From: Bacillota bacterium
GTDB lineage: Bacteria > Bacillota > Sulfobacillia > Sulfobacillales > Sulfobacillaceae
Assembly (NCBI GenBank): GCA_021797675.1
Contig: JAJZZH010000233.1
Coordinates: 1 to 33,925 of the forward strand
DNA length: 33,925 nt
Direction of reading: 5' to 3'
The stretch's first letter is position 1. Every line of letters begins with the position of its first letter. The translations under genes and the position numbers were made by a program. Below the pieces are notes generated by a model that did not search any database, was not told where the DNA came from, and saw only the letters and a list, made by a program, of their open reading frames with translations. Positions 6,156-13,834 of this stretch are shown piece by piece.

Positions 6156-8729
6156 TCATTGCCAACCAAGCCGGATTGCCATGCGGGAAGGGATGGCTTC
6201 GCCCCAATCGACCCAGGAAAATCCGGGAGCATGCTGCGTAATGGACTGGGCCGGCATCCATTTCCCGTCCCAAAACGCCTCCGCGCGGCGCAGCCGGCGC
6301 TCTCCACCCGCCGCGAGCAGCCGACGATGGCTTCCCTGCCATCCGCTCACGGTCAACGTCTCGCTCCCTTGGCTGTCGCGCCCGACCGTCAAGCGCCCCA
6401 CCGTGCTGATCCGCGTCCCCTGCGGGTCGCTCAGCACCACCGTCTCCAGCGCCGCGGGCAGCCCCATCAGCCGCAAGAGCACCTTCACCAAGGTCTCCGG
6501 ATTAATGTCGACGCCCTGCACGGGGGTGTTGTCGGGCAAATACCAACTATCAGGATATCCGCCGCGTCCCGGGGCGGCGAGCCGCTGTTGGTAGAGCGCG
6601 CTGTGAAAAATCCCCCGGCCGATTTCCGTCCACGGCCAAGACGCGTCATAGGGATCCAACCGCAGGAGGGCGTCGGCAAAGACCATGCCGTTCCACTGCA
6701 CGGGCCGACCCAACCAGGACACCGTGAAAAACGTCGCGCCAAAAATCGCGATGCTGGCCCAGCGCATAACCGGGCGGTCGGGCTTCTCCCAGACGTATAA
6801 AAAGGGCAGGCCGGTCATCGCCCAGTAGCGCGCCGCGTCGAGATATGGACTCTGCCCGGTCAGCTGGTAGCCGGCCAGATAGGCGTCAACGGCGCGCGCG
6901 GCGGCCAGAATATCCGGGGCATGGACGGGGCATTCCCACACCTGCGCCGCGCGCGGCACGCGAAAGGCCCGCATGGCCTCCAGCGCCTTCAGGCCGCCCG
7001 CGATCATCGCCCGATCGCCCAAGAGCTTTCCCAGCTGAAGCACCGTCTCCGCCTTGGTGGCGGTGATCCCGACCGCCTTGGTTCCTGCCGGGCCCAACGT
7101 CTTTTCGGTTTCGGATTGCGGCGCAAAGACCCAGTTGCCGTCGTCGCCCTGTTCGGCCAAGAGCTTACGTGCCGCGGCGTACGCGGTGGACAGCCCCTCG
7201 GCGCCCTCCGCGTACAAAAACGCTGGCTCGAATCCGGGGATATGCACGCCCCCGCCTGGCAGCGGATCTTCGGGGTGAAAGCGGGCTCCACCCGCCTGCA
7301 CAATGGCTTGCAACTGGCTCGCCGTCCGGTCCTGGCGACCCCCGGCGAGCATCTGGGCCAAAAAGGCATAGGCGGGATAATAGCGAGGGGCCCAGCCCAG
7401 GACATGTCCCCAGCCTTCCGCGCTTGCATCCCAGAACTGCTCGGCGTAGGCCTCGCGGACCACGGCCCATTCGGTGGCATAGTCAAAGGGTGGCACCATG
7501 GCCGACGGCAAGCCGTAGACGGCCGCCCAGTCGTCCAAGGCGGAAAGCACGGACGACGCGGGATGGCGCACGGCCAGGGTCGCCGTGCACTGCAACCGGG
7601 TAGCCGGTGCCCAGCGATATGTTTCCGCCAGCTGAGCGTTTTCGCGGGGATGGTAGCGGGCGCCGCCTGGCAGCGCAAGCCCCATCCGGTGGCGCGGAGC
7701 CGTCCCGTACCAGGCGTCAGGCGTGGAGTACTGCGCAGCATAGCCGGCATCGTCTCCGTTCCAGGGCTGGCGCTGATCCCACAGCAGGCTCACGACCGTC
7801 GACCGCAGGCGAACCGCCATCAGCGGCCAGGTGATCTTGAGCTCGTGGGGACTCATCCTGAGGTGCTCGGGGCCATGGACGTCCAGTTCGCTCGAGGAGG
7901 TCTCCTGATCGACCAGCCACTCTAGACCGGGGAAGAGCCCCTCCTCCCGCTGATCCTCCTCCAAGATGACGGTCGGCCCGTCGAGCAGGCAGAGATTGAG
8001 CGGCCGGTCGGTCCAGGCCTGATAGTTGATGGTCATCGTGGGCATTGCCGGATCGAGGCGATACGTAACGGCGAGACGCACGGTCGCCGGGGCGGCCGCC
8101 GACCAAGCCACCCCGTGGCTCGCTCCTTCGGCGCTGAGTTCGACGGTCAGCCCGTCGGTTCCCGCTTTCACCACCTGAGGGATGAGGGTGACGGCTTGGG
8201 GCGCCTGCGCCGACCCGGCGACCAAACGGCCGATGAGGCCACTGCTGCCCCGTCGTACCCAGGTTTCCTGCTCGCGAACGTACAAAAATCCCACGGGGTA
8301 TCCGTAGGGCTGGCGCGGGCACACCCACCGGATCCCTGCGTTCCGCAGATCGACTCCGTCTTCCACGAGGTTGGCGTCGTTCAGTCCCGCCGGAGGCTCT
8401 TGGGTCAGGATCGGCAAATAGTCGGTCAACTCGAGGGCGTCGTCAGCCTCGCCGAGGCGGACCCGCATTTCCCCCAAACCCACGGCCACGACGGGTACTC
8501 GCCATTGTCCGACGGCCACTTCCTCCGCGGGGCCGAAGCAGTCGTTGCCCGCCCACGCCATGGTCGGCCAAGGCGGCTGATCCGCCTTCTTATCGGACGC
8601 CTTGGCGGCGGCTGGTGAAGCGGCGTCTGCTTCAACCATGCAGCGGACGGTCACCACGGCGCCGACTTCGGCATACGGCACATTGACCGTCAGGCGGACA
8701 CGCCATCCGTCTCGTAGCGCTTCTAACAT
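6156..8729 (-). CDS. Unrecognised 857-aa protein, possible intracellular (alpha/alpha) toroid carbohydrate-active enzyme
   Basis: I do not recognise a named family. The N-terminal ~400 residues are beta-rich (alternating hydrophobic strands, many Val/Thr/Trp). Residues ~430-720 are helical, with repeated aromatic and acidic segments such as WDASAEGWGHVLGWAPRYY, AGGARFHPEDP, VWECPVHAPD and RWASIAIFG. The C-terminal ~100 residues are again beta-rich. This sandwich-toroid-sheet order is the architecture of many polysaccharide lyases and alpha/alpha6 glycosidases. Candidate acid/base residues are plentiful, but I cannot assign them. There is no signal peptide, so it should act in the cytoplasm on imported material. 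ATG 8729 follows AAAGGAGTGAGAAGGACC; upstream codons back to 8822 lack homologous character. It lies 40 bases after the permease gene. Function is inference from context. Confidence 0.8.
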   Translation of the reverse strand: MLEALRDGWRVRLTVNVPYAEVGAVVTVRCMVEADAASPAAAKASDKKADQPPWPTMAWAGNDCFGPAEEVAVGQWRVPVVAVGLGEMRVRLGEADDALELTDYLPILTQEPPAGLNDANLVEDGVDLRNAGIRWVCPRQPYGYPVGFLYVREQETWVRRGSSGLIGRLVAGSAQAPQAVTLIPQVVKAGTDGLTVELSAEGASHGVAWSAAAPATVRLAVTYRLDPAMPTMTINYQAWTDRPLNLCLLDGPTVILEEDQREEGLFPGLEWLVDQETSSSELDVHGPEHLRMSPHELKITWPLMAVRLRSTVVSLLWDQRQPWNGDDAGYAAQYSTPDAWYGTAPRHRMGLALPGGARYHPRENAQLAETYRWAPATRLQCTATLAVRHPASSVLSALDDWAAVYGLPSAMVPPFDYATEWAVVREAYAEQFWDASAEGWGHVLGWAPRYYPAYAFLAQMLAGGRQDRTASQLQAIVQAGGARFHPEDPLPGGGVHIPGFEPAFLYAEGAEGLSTAYAAARKLLAEQGDDGNWVFAPQSETEKTLGPAGTKAVGITATKAETVLQLGKLLGDRAMIAGGLKALEAMRAFRVPRAAQVWECPVHAPDILAAARAVDAYLAGYQLTGQSPYLDAARYWAMTGLPFLYVWEKPDRPVMRWASIAIFGATFFTVSWLGRPVQWNGMVFADALLRLDPYDASWPWTEIGRGIFHSALYQQRLAAPGRGGYPDSWYLPDNTPVQGVDINPETLVKVLLRLMGLPAALETVVLSDPQGTRISTVGRLTVGRDSQGSETLTVSGWQGSHRRLLAAGGERRLRRAEAFWDGKWMPAQSITQHAPGFSWVDWGEAIPSRMAIRLGWQ

Positions 8730-8769
8730 GGTCCTTCTCACTCCTTTGGTGGTGGATCGCATCGCTTGG

Positions 8770-9648
8770 TTAGAGCTTGATCGCCCCGGACGTCGCACCT
8801 TGAATGAAATAGCGCATGCCAAACGCCATCAGGACTATCAACGGCACGGCGGAAATCACGTACGCGGCAAACTCGGGCCCCATCTGGCTAATCGTGTACG
8901 ACGACGTGTACTTCCAAAGTGCCAACGCCACCGGCTGCAGATTCGGCGTATTGATCACCAGCGAGGGCCAGATATAGTCGTTGTAGGTCCCAATCATTTG
9001 CAGCACCCCGACCGTCATCAGCATCGGCCAACTCATCGGAATGCCGATATAGCGAAAGACATCCCACTCTTTGGCGCCGTCGACGCGCGCGGATTCGAAG
9101 ATCTCTTCCGGCACCCCGGCAATATAGCTGCGGACGAGAAAAATTCCCAACACCTGGCCTCCGGAACTCCAAGGCAGAATCAGGGCCAACGGGGTGTTGG
9201 CCAGGTGGATATTCGTCACCAGGACATACATGGGAATGAGGGTCAAGATGCCGGGAATCATGATCAGGGCCAAGATGACCAAGAACAAGGCATCGCGTCC
9301 GGGGAACTTATGGCGGCCGAACACATATCCGGAAATGGCGGCCAGCGCCATCGTGAACACCGTCGAGGCCAAACAGTAGCCGAGGCTGTCCAAGATGTTG
9401 ACGCCCACCCCATTCCAAGCGGTGACATAGTTTTGCCAGAGCCAGGGATTGGGCAACGCCCAAAATTTGACCAATACCTGGCCGTAACTCCGAAACGACA
9501 TAAATAGCGTCAAGATTAAGGGGATAAAGCTGAAAACGACAAACACCGCCAAGGCCAAATGAATGGCCAACTGGTTGCCTGCCGATCGGCCTTGACGGTG
9601 AGTCATCGTTCGCGCCTTGACGCCTACGGTCGCTGATTGCGTAGCCAT
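8770..9648 (-). CDS. MalG-type carbohydrate ABC transporter permease (CUT1)
   Basis: A 292-aa inner permease half with about six membrane segments: first at ~22-44 (LAIHLALAVFVVFSFIPLIL), last near 265-285. The EAA loop EEIFESARVDGAKEWDVFRYI contacts the ATPase, as in MalG. ATG 9648 is preceded by AAGGAGTGGAAGCG; an in-frame ATG at 9705 would overlap the upstream gene and add a charged, non-homologous stretch. It is the partner of the permease encoded just before it and, with the binding protein, forms a type I sugar importer. No ATP-binding subunit is encoded in the cluster, so a shared MsiK/MsmK-type ATPase elsewhere is expected. The substrate is inferred only from neighbouring enzymes. Confidence 0.92.
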   Translation of the reverse strand: MATQSATVGVKARTMTHRQGRSAGNQLAIHLALAVFVVFSFIPLILTLFMSFRSYGQVLVKFWALPNPWLWQNYVTAWNGVGVNILDSLGYCLASTVFTMALAAISGYVFGRHKFPGRDALFLVILALIMIPGILTLIPMYVLVTNIHLANTPLALILPWSSGGQVLGIFLVRSYIAGVPEEIFESARVDGAKEWDVFRYIGIPMSWPMLMTVGVLQMIGTYNDYIWPSLVINTPNLQPVALALWKYTSSYTISQMGPEFAAYVISAVPLIVLMAFGMRYFIQGATSGAIKL

Positions 9649-9691
9649 CGCTTCCACTCCTTGGATCCCTGAACCAGGTTGTCGGACTGCC

Positions 9692-11644
9692 TTAATCGCT
9701 GGCACTCGACCGCACGTACTTCATTTGGAGCACAGTCAGCACCAAAATCACTAAAAACATGGACACTGAGATGGCCGACGAATACCCCATCTCGCTGTAC
9801 TTGGTGGCCGCATAGTACATCTCCAGGCCGGGCACAAAGGTCGACGTCTCCGGCCCGCCGCCCGTCATCACCAGCTGCACGCCAAACGCCTGCAATCCTC
9901 CAATGACCGAGGTGACCAGCACAAATCGGAATTGTCCCGTCAACAGGGGAATATGGATGTTCCGAATCAGGGTCTTCAAGGGCGCTCCGTCAACCCGGGC
10001 GGCGTCGATGAGTTCGCTCGGGATGGCCAAGAGCCCCGCATAAAAGACCAAGATGGCGATGACGTTGGTAAACGGAAACCCCATAAAGATGAGGGCGGCG
10101 AGCGCCAGGTGGGGATTGCCGAGCCAGTTGTGGGCGAGCGCGCCGAATCCCAGCGCGCGCAGGGTTTCATTCAAGAGGCCGACGTTGGGCTCGTAGATGT
10201 TCTCCCAAATCAACAGGCCGGCCACGGCCGGAATCACTAACGGCACGATGAACAGCACGCGATAGACATACTGCCAGCGCGACGACCGCAGATGAAACAT
10301 GAGCTCGGCGACCAGCAGGGGAATGCCGATGCCGCCGAGGGTGATCCCGAAGAAAATCATGATCAGGATGTGCGGAATTCCCGCCAGCAAAAACGGGTCC
10401 TGGGCCATTTTGGCGAAGTTGTGAAAGCCCACGAAATACGATTGTGCGCCCGGATTCCATCGGTACAGCGAATGATACAGCCCGGAGACGGCGGGATAGT
10501 AGTTAAACAGCAAGAGCAGCGCAAAGGTGGGCAGGAGCATGATGTACGAGGTCCGATGCTTAAGGATGGTGCCCACCCAGGCCTGGGCAACGGAGGATCG
10601 CTGGTACTGACGCCAGGCCAGTCCAATGATGGCCAACACCACGAGCCCCACCGCCGCCATCATGATTTTGCCGGTCAGCTTGCCCTGGGCATAGACGGCC
10701 ATGGCTTGGGGCACCGCCACCAGATAGGCGGCGTGATTTTGTGACCCGGCCGCAAGCAGCGCGCCCGAGGCCGATAGCGCGACGCTGGTATTCGGCTGCC
10801 CGGTATTGAGCTGCCAGAGCAAGCCGCCGTGCTGATTGAAAAGAGCGATCAGGTCGGAGTTGTTGGTGGCCGCCGCCACCTCGCGGGCGTGGGCGCTGAC
10901 GGCGACGCCGTTGACTTGATGCCCGAAATCATGGCGCCAGAGCAGCTTTCCATGGCCTTGGAGCAGCGAGAGATGATGATCTTGTGAGCCGACCGCCGCA
11001 TAGTGGCCATGGGGGCTGATGGCCACCGCGTTGATCAGGCCCTGGGTCACATAGGACCACACGTTTTTGCCCGCCGGGGTGACGGCATAGGCGGTGTCGT
11101 TGGAGCCCCCAACCAGGAACAGGGAACCCGACGCCGTGGTCGCCAACGATACCCCCCCGGCGGGCAGATTGACCTGGCGGACCGAATGGCCGCTTCGGGA
11201 ATATTCGTCGAGCAGGGGCACAATCGGGTACGTTACCGCGACCAACCGGGCGCCGTGGGTCACCGCCAGTCCCGCGGGACTCGTCATCAAGCTCCGGCGC
11301 CAGAGCAAGTGGCCGCTTCGGGTAAAGAGAAAAAGGTTGTTGTCCTGATCGGCCATGGCGACGTACCGCCCGCCGGGACTGACCGCTACCAGCGCCACGG
11401 AATTATGGGCCCGGTATTGCCATTGCACCTTGCCCCCGGGAGTCAGCACCGAGAGCACGTTATCCCGCGAGCCTACCGCCACGTAGCGGCCGGAGAGCGG
11501 CGTGGCCACCGAGTAAATCACATCATGCGCGCGAAATACCGCCATCGGCGCCGGCGCCCTCGCCATGACGGGCATCAGCCACACCAAGCCTCCCAGCACC
11601 ATCCCAATCAAGATGGCCATCCAGCGCAAACAGGGGGTTCGCAT
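9692..11644 (-). CDS. MalF-type ABC permease fused to an N-terminal seven-bladed beta-propeller
   Basis: A 650-aa protein, about twice the usual MalF-type length. Order: membrane anchor at ~9-27; seven ~40-residue WD40/PQQ-like repeats at ~35-312, each with a G-x-Y-V-A-V-G-S-x-D-N-type turn and a G-x-L-L-W/V-Q-W strand; a second membrane segment at ~326-345; a basic linker (RQYQRSS, LKHR); then a complete MalF core from ~366 with ~6 helices and an EAA loop (SELIDAARVDGAPLKTLIRNIHIP). The positive-inside rule puts the propeller outside the cell, next to the binding protein. No stop or frameshift separates the parts, and the junction is a natural transmembrane linker. ATG 11644 has GGAGG about 12 bases upstream. 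Context makes it the partner of the MalG-type permease. The propeller may receive or sense the ligand or the binding protein; this is inference. Confidence 0.92.
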   Translation of the reverse strand: MRTPCLRWMAILIGMVLGGLVWLMPVMARAPAPMAVFRAHDVIYSVATPLSGRYVAVGSRDNVLSVLTPGGKVQWQYRAHNSVALVAVSPGGRYVAMADQDNNLFLFTRSGHLLWRRSLMTSPAGLAVTHGARLVAVTYPIVPLLDEYSRSGHSVRQVNLPAGGVSLATTASGSLFLVGGSNDTAYAVTPAGKNVWSYVTQGLINAVAISPHGHYAAVGSQDHHLSLLQGHGKLLWRHDFGHQVNGVAVSAHAREVAAATNNSDLIALFNQHGGLLWQLNTGQPNTSVALSASGALLAAGSQNHAAYLVAVPQAMAVYAQGKLTGKIMMAAVGLVVLAIIGLAWRQYQRSSVAQAWVGTILKHRTSYIMLLPTFALLLLFNYYPAVSGLYHSLYRWNPGAQSYFVGFHNFAKMAQDPFLLAGIPHILIMIFFGITLGGIGIPLLVAELMFHLRSSRWQYVYRVLFIVPLVIPAVAGLLIWENIYEPNVGLLNETLRALGFGALAHNWLGNPHLALAALIFMGFPFTNVIAILVFYAGLLAIPSELIDAARVDGAPLKTLIRNIHIPLLTGQFRFVLVTSVIGGLQAFGVQLVMTGGGPETSTFVPGLEMYYAATKYSEMGYSSAISVSMFLVILVLTVLQMKYVRSSASD

Positions 11645-11702
11645 AGGTTGACGTTGCCTCCATTTCTGCCGAACCTTAGGGGTGTTGCAAACCCGTAGGG
11701 TA

Positions 11703-11734
11703 GCGAGGGAGGAACCTTCAAGGTCCTCCCTCGC
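11703..11734 (-). terminator. Intercistronic hairpin between binding-protein and permease genes
   Basis: A perfect 11-bp inverted repeat (GCGAGGGAGGA at 11703-11713, complement at 11724-11734), with further inner pairing around CCTT/AAGG, sits in the 102-base gap after the binding-protein stop codon. Stable hairpins here are a known feature of sugar ABC operons, where they partly terminate or protect the upstream message so that the binding protein is made in excess. No U-tract follows on the minus strand, so partial attenuation or 3'-end protection is more likely than full termination. Confidence 0.6.
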
Positions 11735-11746
11735 GCCACCCCACGC

Positions 11747-13381
11747 CTAGCCGTGTTTGACTGGCGGCACAGGCTTCTTTTGTGGTGTCTTGAGATCGGC
11801 GGGCGTCATGAGGGCCACGTTTTCCAACGCGGGGACGAAGTACTTCTTGATATTGGCCTCGCTCGCGCGTGCGTAGGCCTTGGTCGACATATGCCCGGAG
11901 AGATATTTCTGCGCTAAAGCCACCCAGGCCACGACGCTCGGTTGGTAGTCGCCGAGGCCGCGAGCAATACTTGCCGCTGTGGTGGGCTTGCCTTCAGAGT
12001 CGCCGATGTATTTGACGGAGGCGAATTCCTTCCCCAGCTTGCCGGGAATGCTGACGCCCTTGATGGCCACCGGGGTAACCGCCCCGTTGGGCGACTTCAG
12101 CGCCGCCTCCTGGGCGACCCGCTGGCCGGCGGGACTCGTCAGCCACATCATGAAGTTCATGTCGAGCGCGGTCTGTTTGGGATTTTTGTTCACAAATCCC
12201 TGGAATCCAATCGGCAGCGAGATGGTGCGGGCGGGCGCTTCGACGTACGGGCCCTGCATTGACGGCATGTTGAAGAAGCCATAAGGGAAAGACTTGAAGG
12301 CAGTGCCCTTCTTGCCCGTGAAGAGCGAATTCTTTAGGTCTTTGGGAAACGCCGAAATGGTCCAGGTGCCGGTTACTTCGGTGGCGGCTTTTTGGCTCAA
12401 AAACAGGCTGTCGGATTGCGTGTCGCCGACCCCGACGAATCCCGGTTCGGCATACGAGAAGATCGTGCGGAGATTGCGGTCGACCGCCATCCATTTTGGA
12501 CTGGCCACATTATACGAGGGGCGTTTAGCTTGTTGGATCAGCCGCCACTGCCGCACCGGGTTGACGATGACTTGGGTCGAGTTGTCGTTGTTGGGATTCT
12601 TAGGGTTGTAATGCCACTTTTTGTTGATGCTGGCCACGTAGTTGTAGTCCCCAGGTCTCGAAACGGCGTCCCGCACGCTGCTGCGCACGTATTGGTCGGG
12701 GTAGATCCGCATCAGCCAGCCGCCCTTGTCGCCCCAGAGGCTATTGTAATTGCCGCCAATGGCGAAGGGAATCGTGCCGGATTTCTTCAGTTTCTTGAAA
12801 TCGGTGATGAGTTGTTTAAAGGTCGTCGGTGTCTTGTAGATGCCCGCCTTATGCCACAGCGCCTTGTTGTACATCCAAATCACCTGAATGACTTGGTAGT
12901 TCAAATCGTAGAGTTTCCCGTTGCCCGGATACCCGGTGTAGGGGTTGTAGCCGATGAGATTCCAATTGAAGTTGTCCAGCCACAAATTATGGGTGTACGG
13001 GTCTTTATGAAAGAGCCAGGGCTGAAAGTTGACGAATTTGCCTTCCGCCTGCAGTTGCGCCACCGTGTTGTTGGTGACCAAGTCAGCCGTAGGATGCCCC
13101 GCCGAAAACTGCGCCGTCAGCCACGTACTGTAGGTGGACGGATTTTGCCACTGGATATTCACCTTGACTCCGGGCTCGATGCGTTCGTAGGCCTTGGCGA
13201 TCGCATGCCAGCCCTGTCCCGGCGTACCTCCAAAATCCACGTTGATGGTGCCATGAAACTGGGGCAGCTTCTGCCCCTTGACGGCAGCGGGACGTACACC
13301 CTGCGGCCATCCGGCACCGAGCGCCCCCATGCCCCCCAACAGAGCGGCAATGCCCACTCCCACCATCACAGAACTCCGCAT
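11747..13381 (-). CDS. Extracellular sugar-binding protein of an ABC importer
   Basis: A 544-aa secreted family-1-type solute-binding protein. Residues 1-25 form a signal/anchor sequence (short basic start, hydrophobic VMVGVGIAALLGGMGALGAG). Then come the two-lobed fold start (TINVDFGGTPGQGWHAIAKAYERIEPGVKV), the segment ADLVTNN, aromatic-rich ligand-loop candidates (NLWLDNFNWN, WGDKGGWLM), a T-W-T-I-S-A-F segment and a C-terminal LTSPAGQRVAQEAALKSPNGA helix pair. There is no lipobox cysteine after the signal, which is unusual for a Gram-positive binding protein; it may stay tethered by an uncleaved signal or be held by its permease. ATG 13381 is preceded by GAGGAGG; an ATG 36 bases earlier lacks one. 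It is first in the catabolic cluster, and the ~450 bases upstream should hold the operon promoter. Confidence 0.9.
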   Translation of the reverse strand: MRSSVMVGVGIAALLGGMGALGAGWPQGVRPAAVKGQKLPQFHGTINVDFGGTPGQGWHAIAKAYERIEPGVKVNIQWQNPSTYSTWLTAQFSAGHPTADLVTNNTVAQLQAEGKFVNFQPWLFHKDPYTHNLWLDNFNWNLIGYNPYTGYPGNGKLYDLNYQVIQVIWMYNKALWHKAGIYKTPTTFKQLITDFKKLKKSGTIPFAIGGNYNSLWGDKGGWLMRIYPDQYVRSSVRDAVSRPGDYNYVASINKKWHYNPKNPNNDNSTQVIVNPVRQWRLIQQAKRPSYNVASPKWMAVDRNLRTIFSYAEPGFVGVGDTQSDSLFLSQKAATEVTGTWTISAFPKDLKNSLFTGKKGTAFKSFPYGFFNMPSMQGPYVEAPARTISLPIGFQGFVNKNPKQTALDMNFMMWLTSPAGQRVAQEAALKSPNGAVTPVAIKGVSIPGKLGKEFASVKYIGDSEGKPTTAASIARGLGDYQPSVVAWVALAQKYLSGHMSTKAYARASEANIKKYFVPALENVALMTPADLKTPQKKPVPPVKHG

Positions 13382-13834
13382 TACGCTTACCTCCTCTTGT
13401 TTAGACCGTTTCATCATCAGGACGCATAAACTTTCATAACCGAGAACTGCGTATCGACATAAAGAAATAATTCGCTATCCGATTTCAAATTCCTGCTACT
13501 TGTCGTCGACACTGCGAATTCTCTGTAATGTATCGCTATCGTCAGATTTCGACGCATGCCAAGGCTGCCTCCCAAGACTTGACCAAGCCCTCGCGGATCT
13601 CGGCAGCTGGGTTTTCCAGCGAGGGAAATACCCCGGCGGTCGAGAAGCTACCAGGTCAGTGCTCAAGGGGGACGTTCGGAGCCATCGGTAATCTCAGCGC
13701 TTGTCGGTAGGGCGACGCAAAGACGTCTCGATCAGCTACACGTTTGCGCGCCGCAGTCTGGGACCGATGCCTGTAGATGTGTCGAAGGCAGTTCGGTTAG
13801 GCTGGGTTGACGGCAGAGACCAAAACTCCCGAAT
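13382..13834. other. Gene-free spacer; presumed promoter region of the catabolic operon
   Basis: No convincing gene is seen. It lies upstream of the binding-protein gene and downstream of the polysaccharide locus, both on the minus strand, so it should contain the catabolic-operon promoter and possibly the end of the glycan transcript. A weak minus-strand candidate is TTGAAA followed after 17 bases by a poor -10 (TCTTTA) within about 13455-13490. I do not regard it as established. A plus-strand string GGGCGACGCAAAG near 13710 recalls the c-di-GMP-I riboswitch core but is in the wrong orientation for any gene here. Base composition shifts from GC-rich to AT-richer across this stretch. Confidence 0.4.

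Noticed and set aside
5679-6800. Plus-strand 373-codon open frame across the MBL-like and 857-aa genes
   Set aside because: The product is Pro/Arg/His-rich without any recognisable fold, and it overlaps two well-supported minus-strand genes.
13500-13710. Short plus-strand frames in the spacer
   Set aside because: About 60 codons each, overlapping in two frames, without ribosome-binding sites or recognisable protein character.
13700-13800. String GGGCGACGCAAAG resembling the c-di-GMP-I (GEMM) riboswitch core, with GGCAGCTGGGTTTTCC nearby
   Set aside because: The companion motif lies on the wrong side, the upstream GGCAAA-type segment is missing, the helices do not pair, and the plus-strand orientation points into the 3' end of a minus-strand gene.
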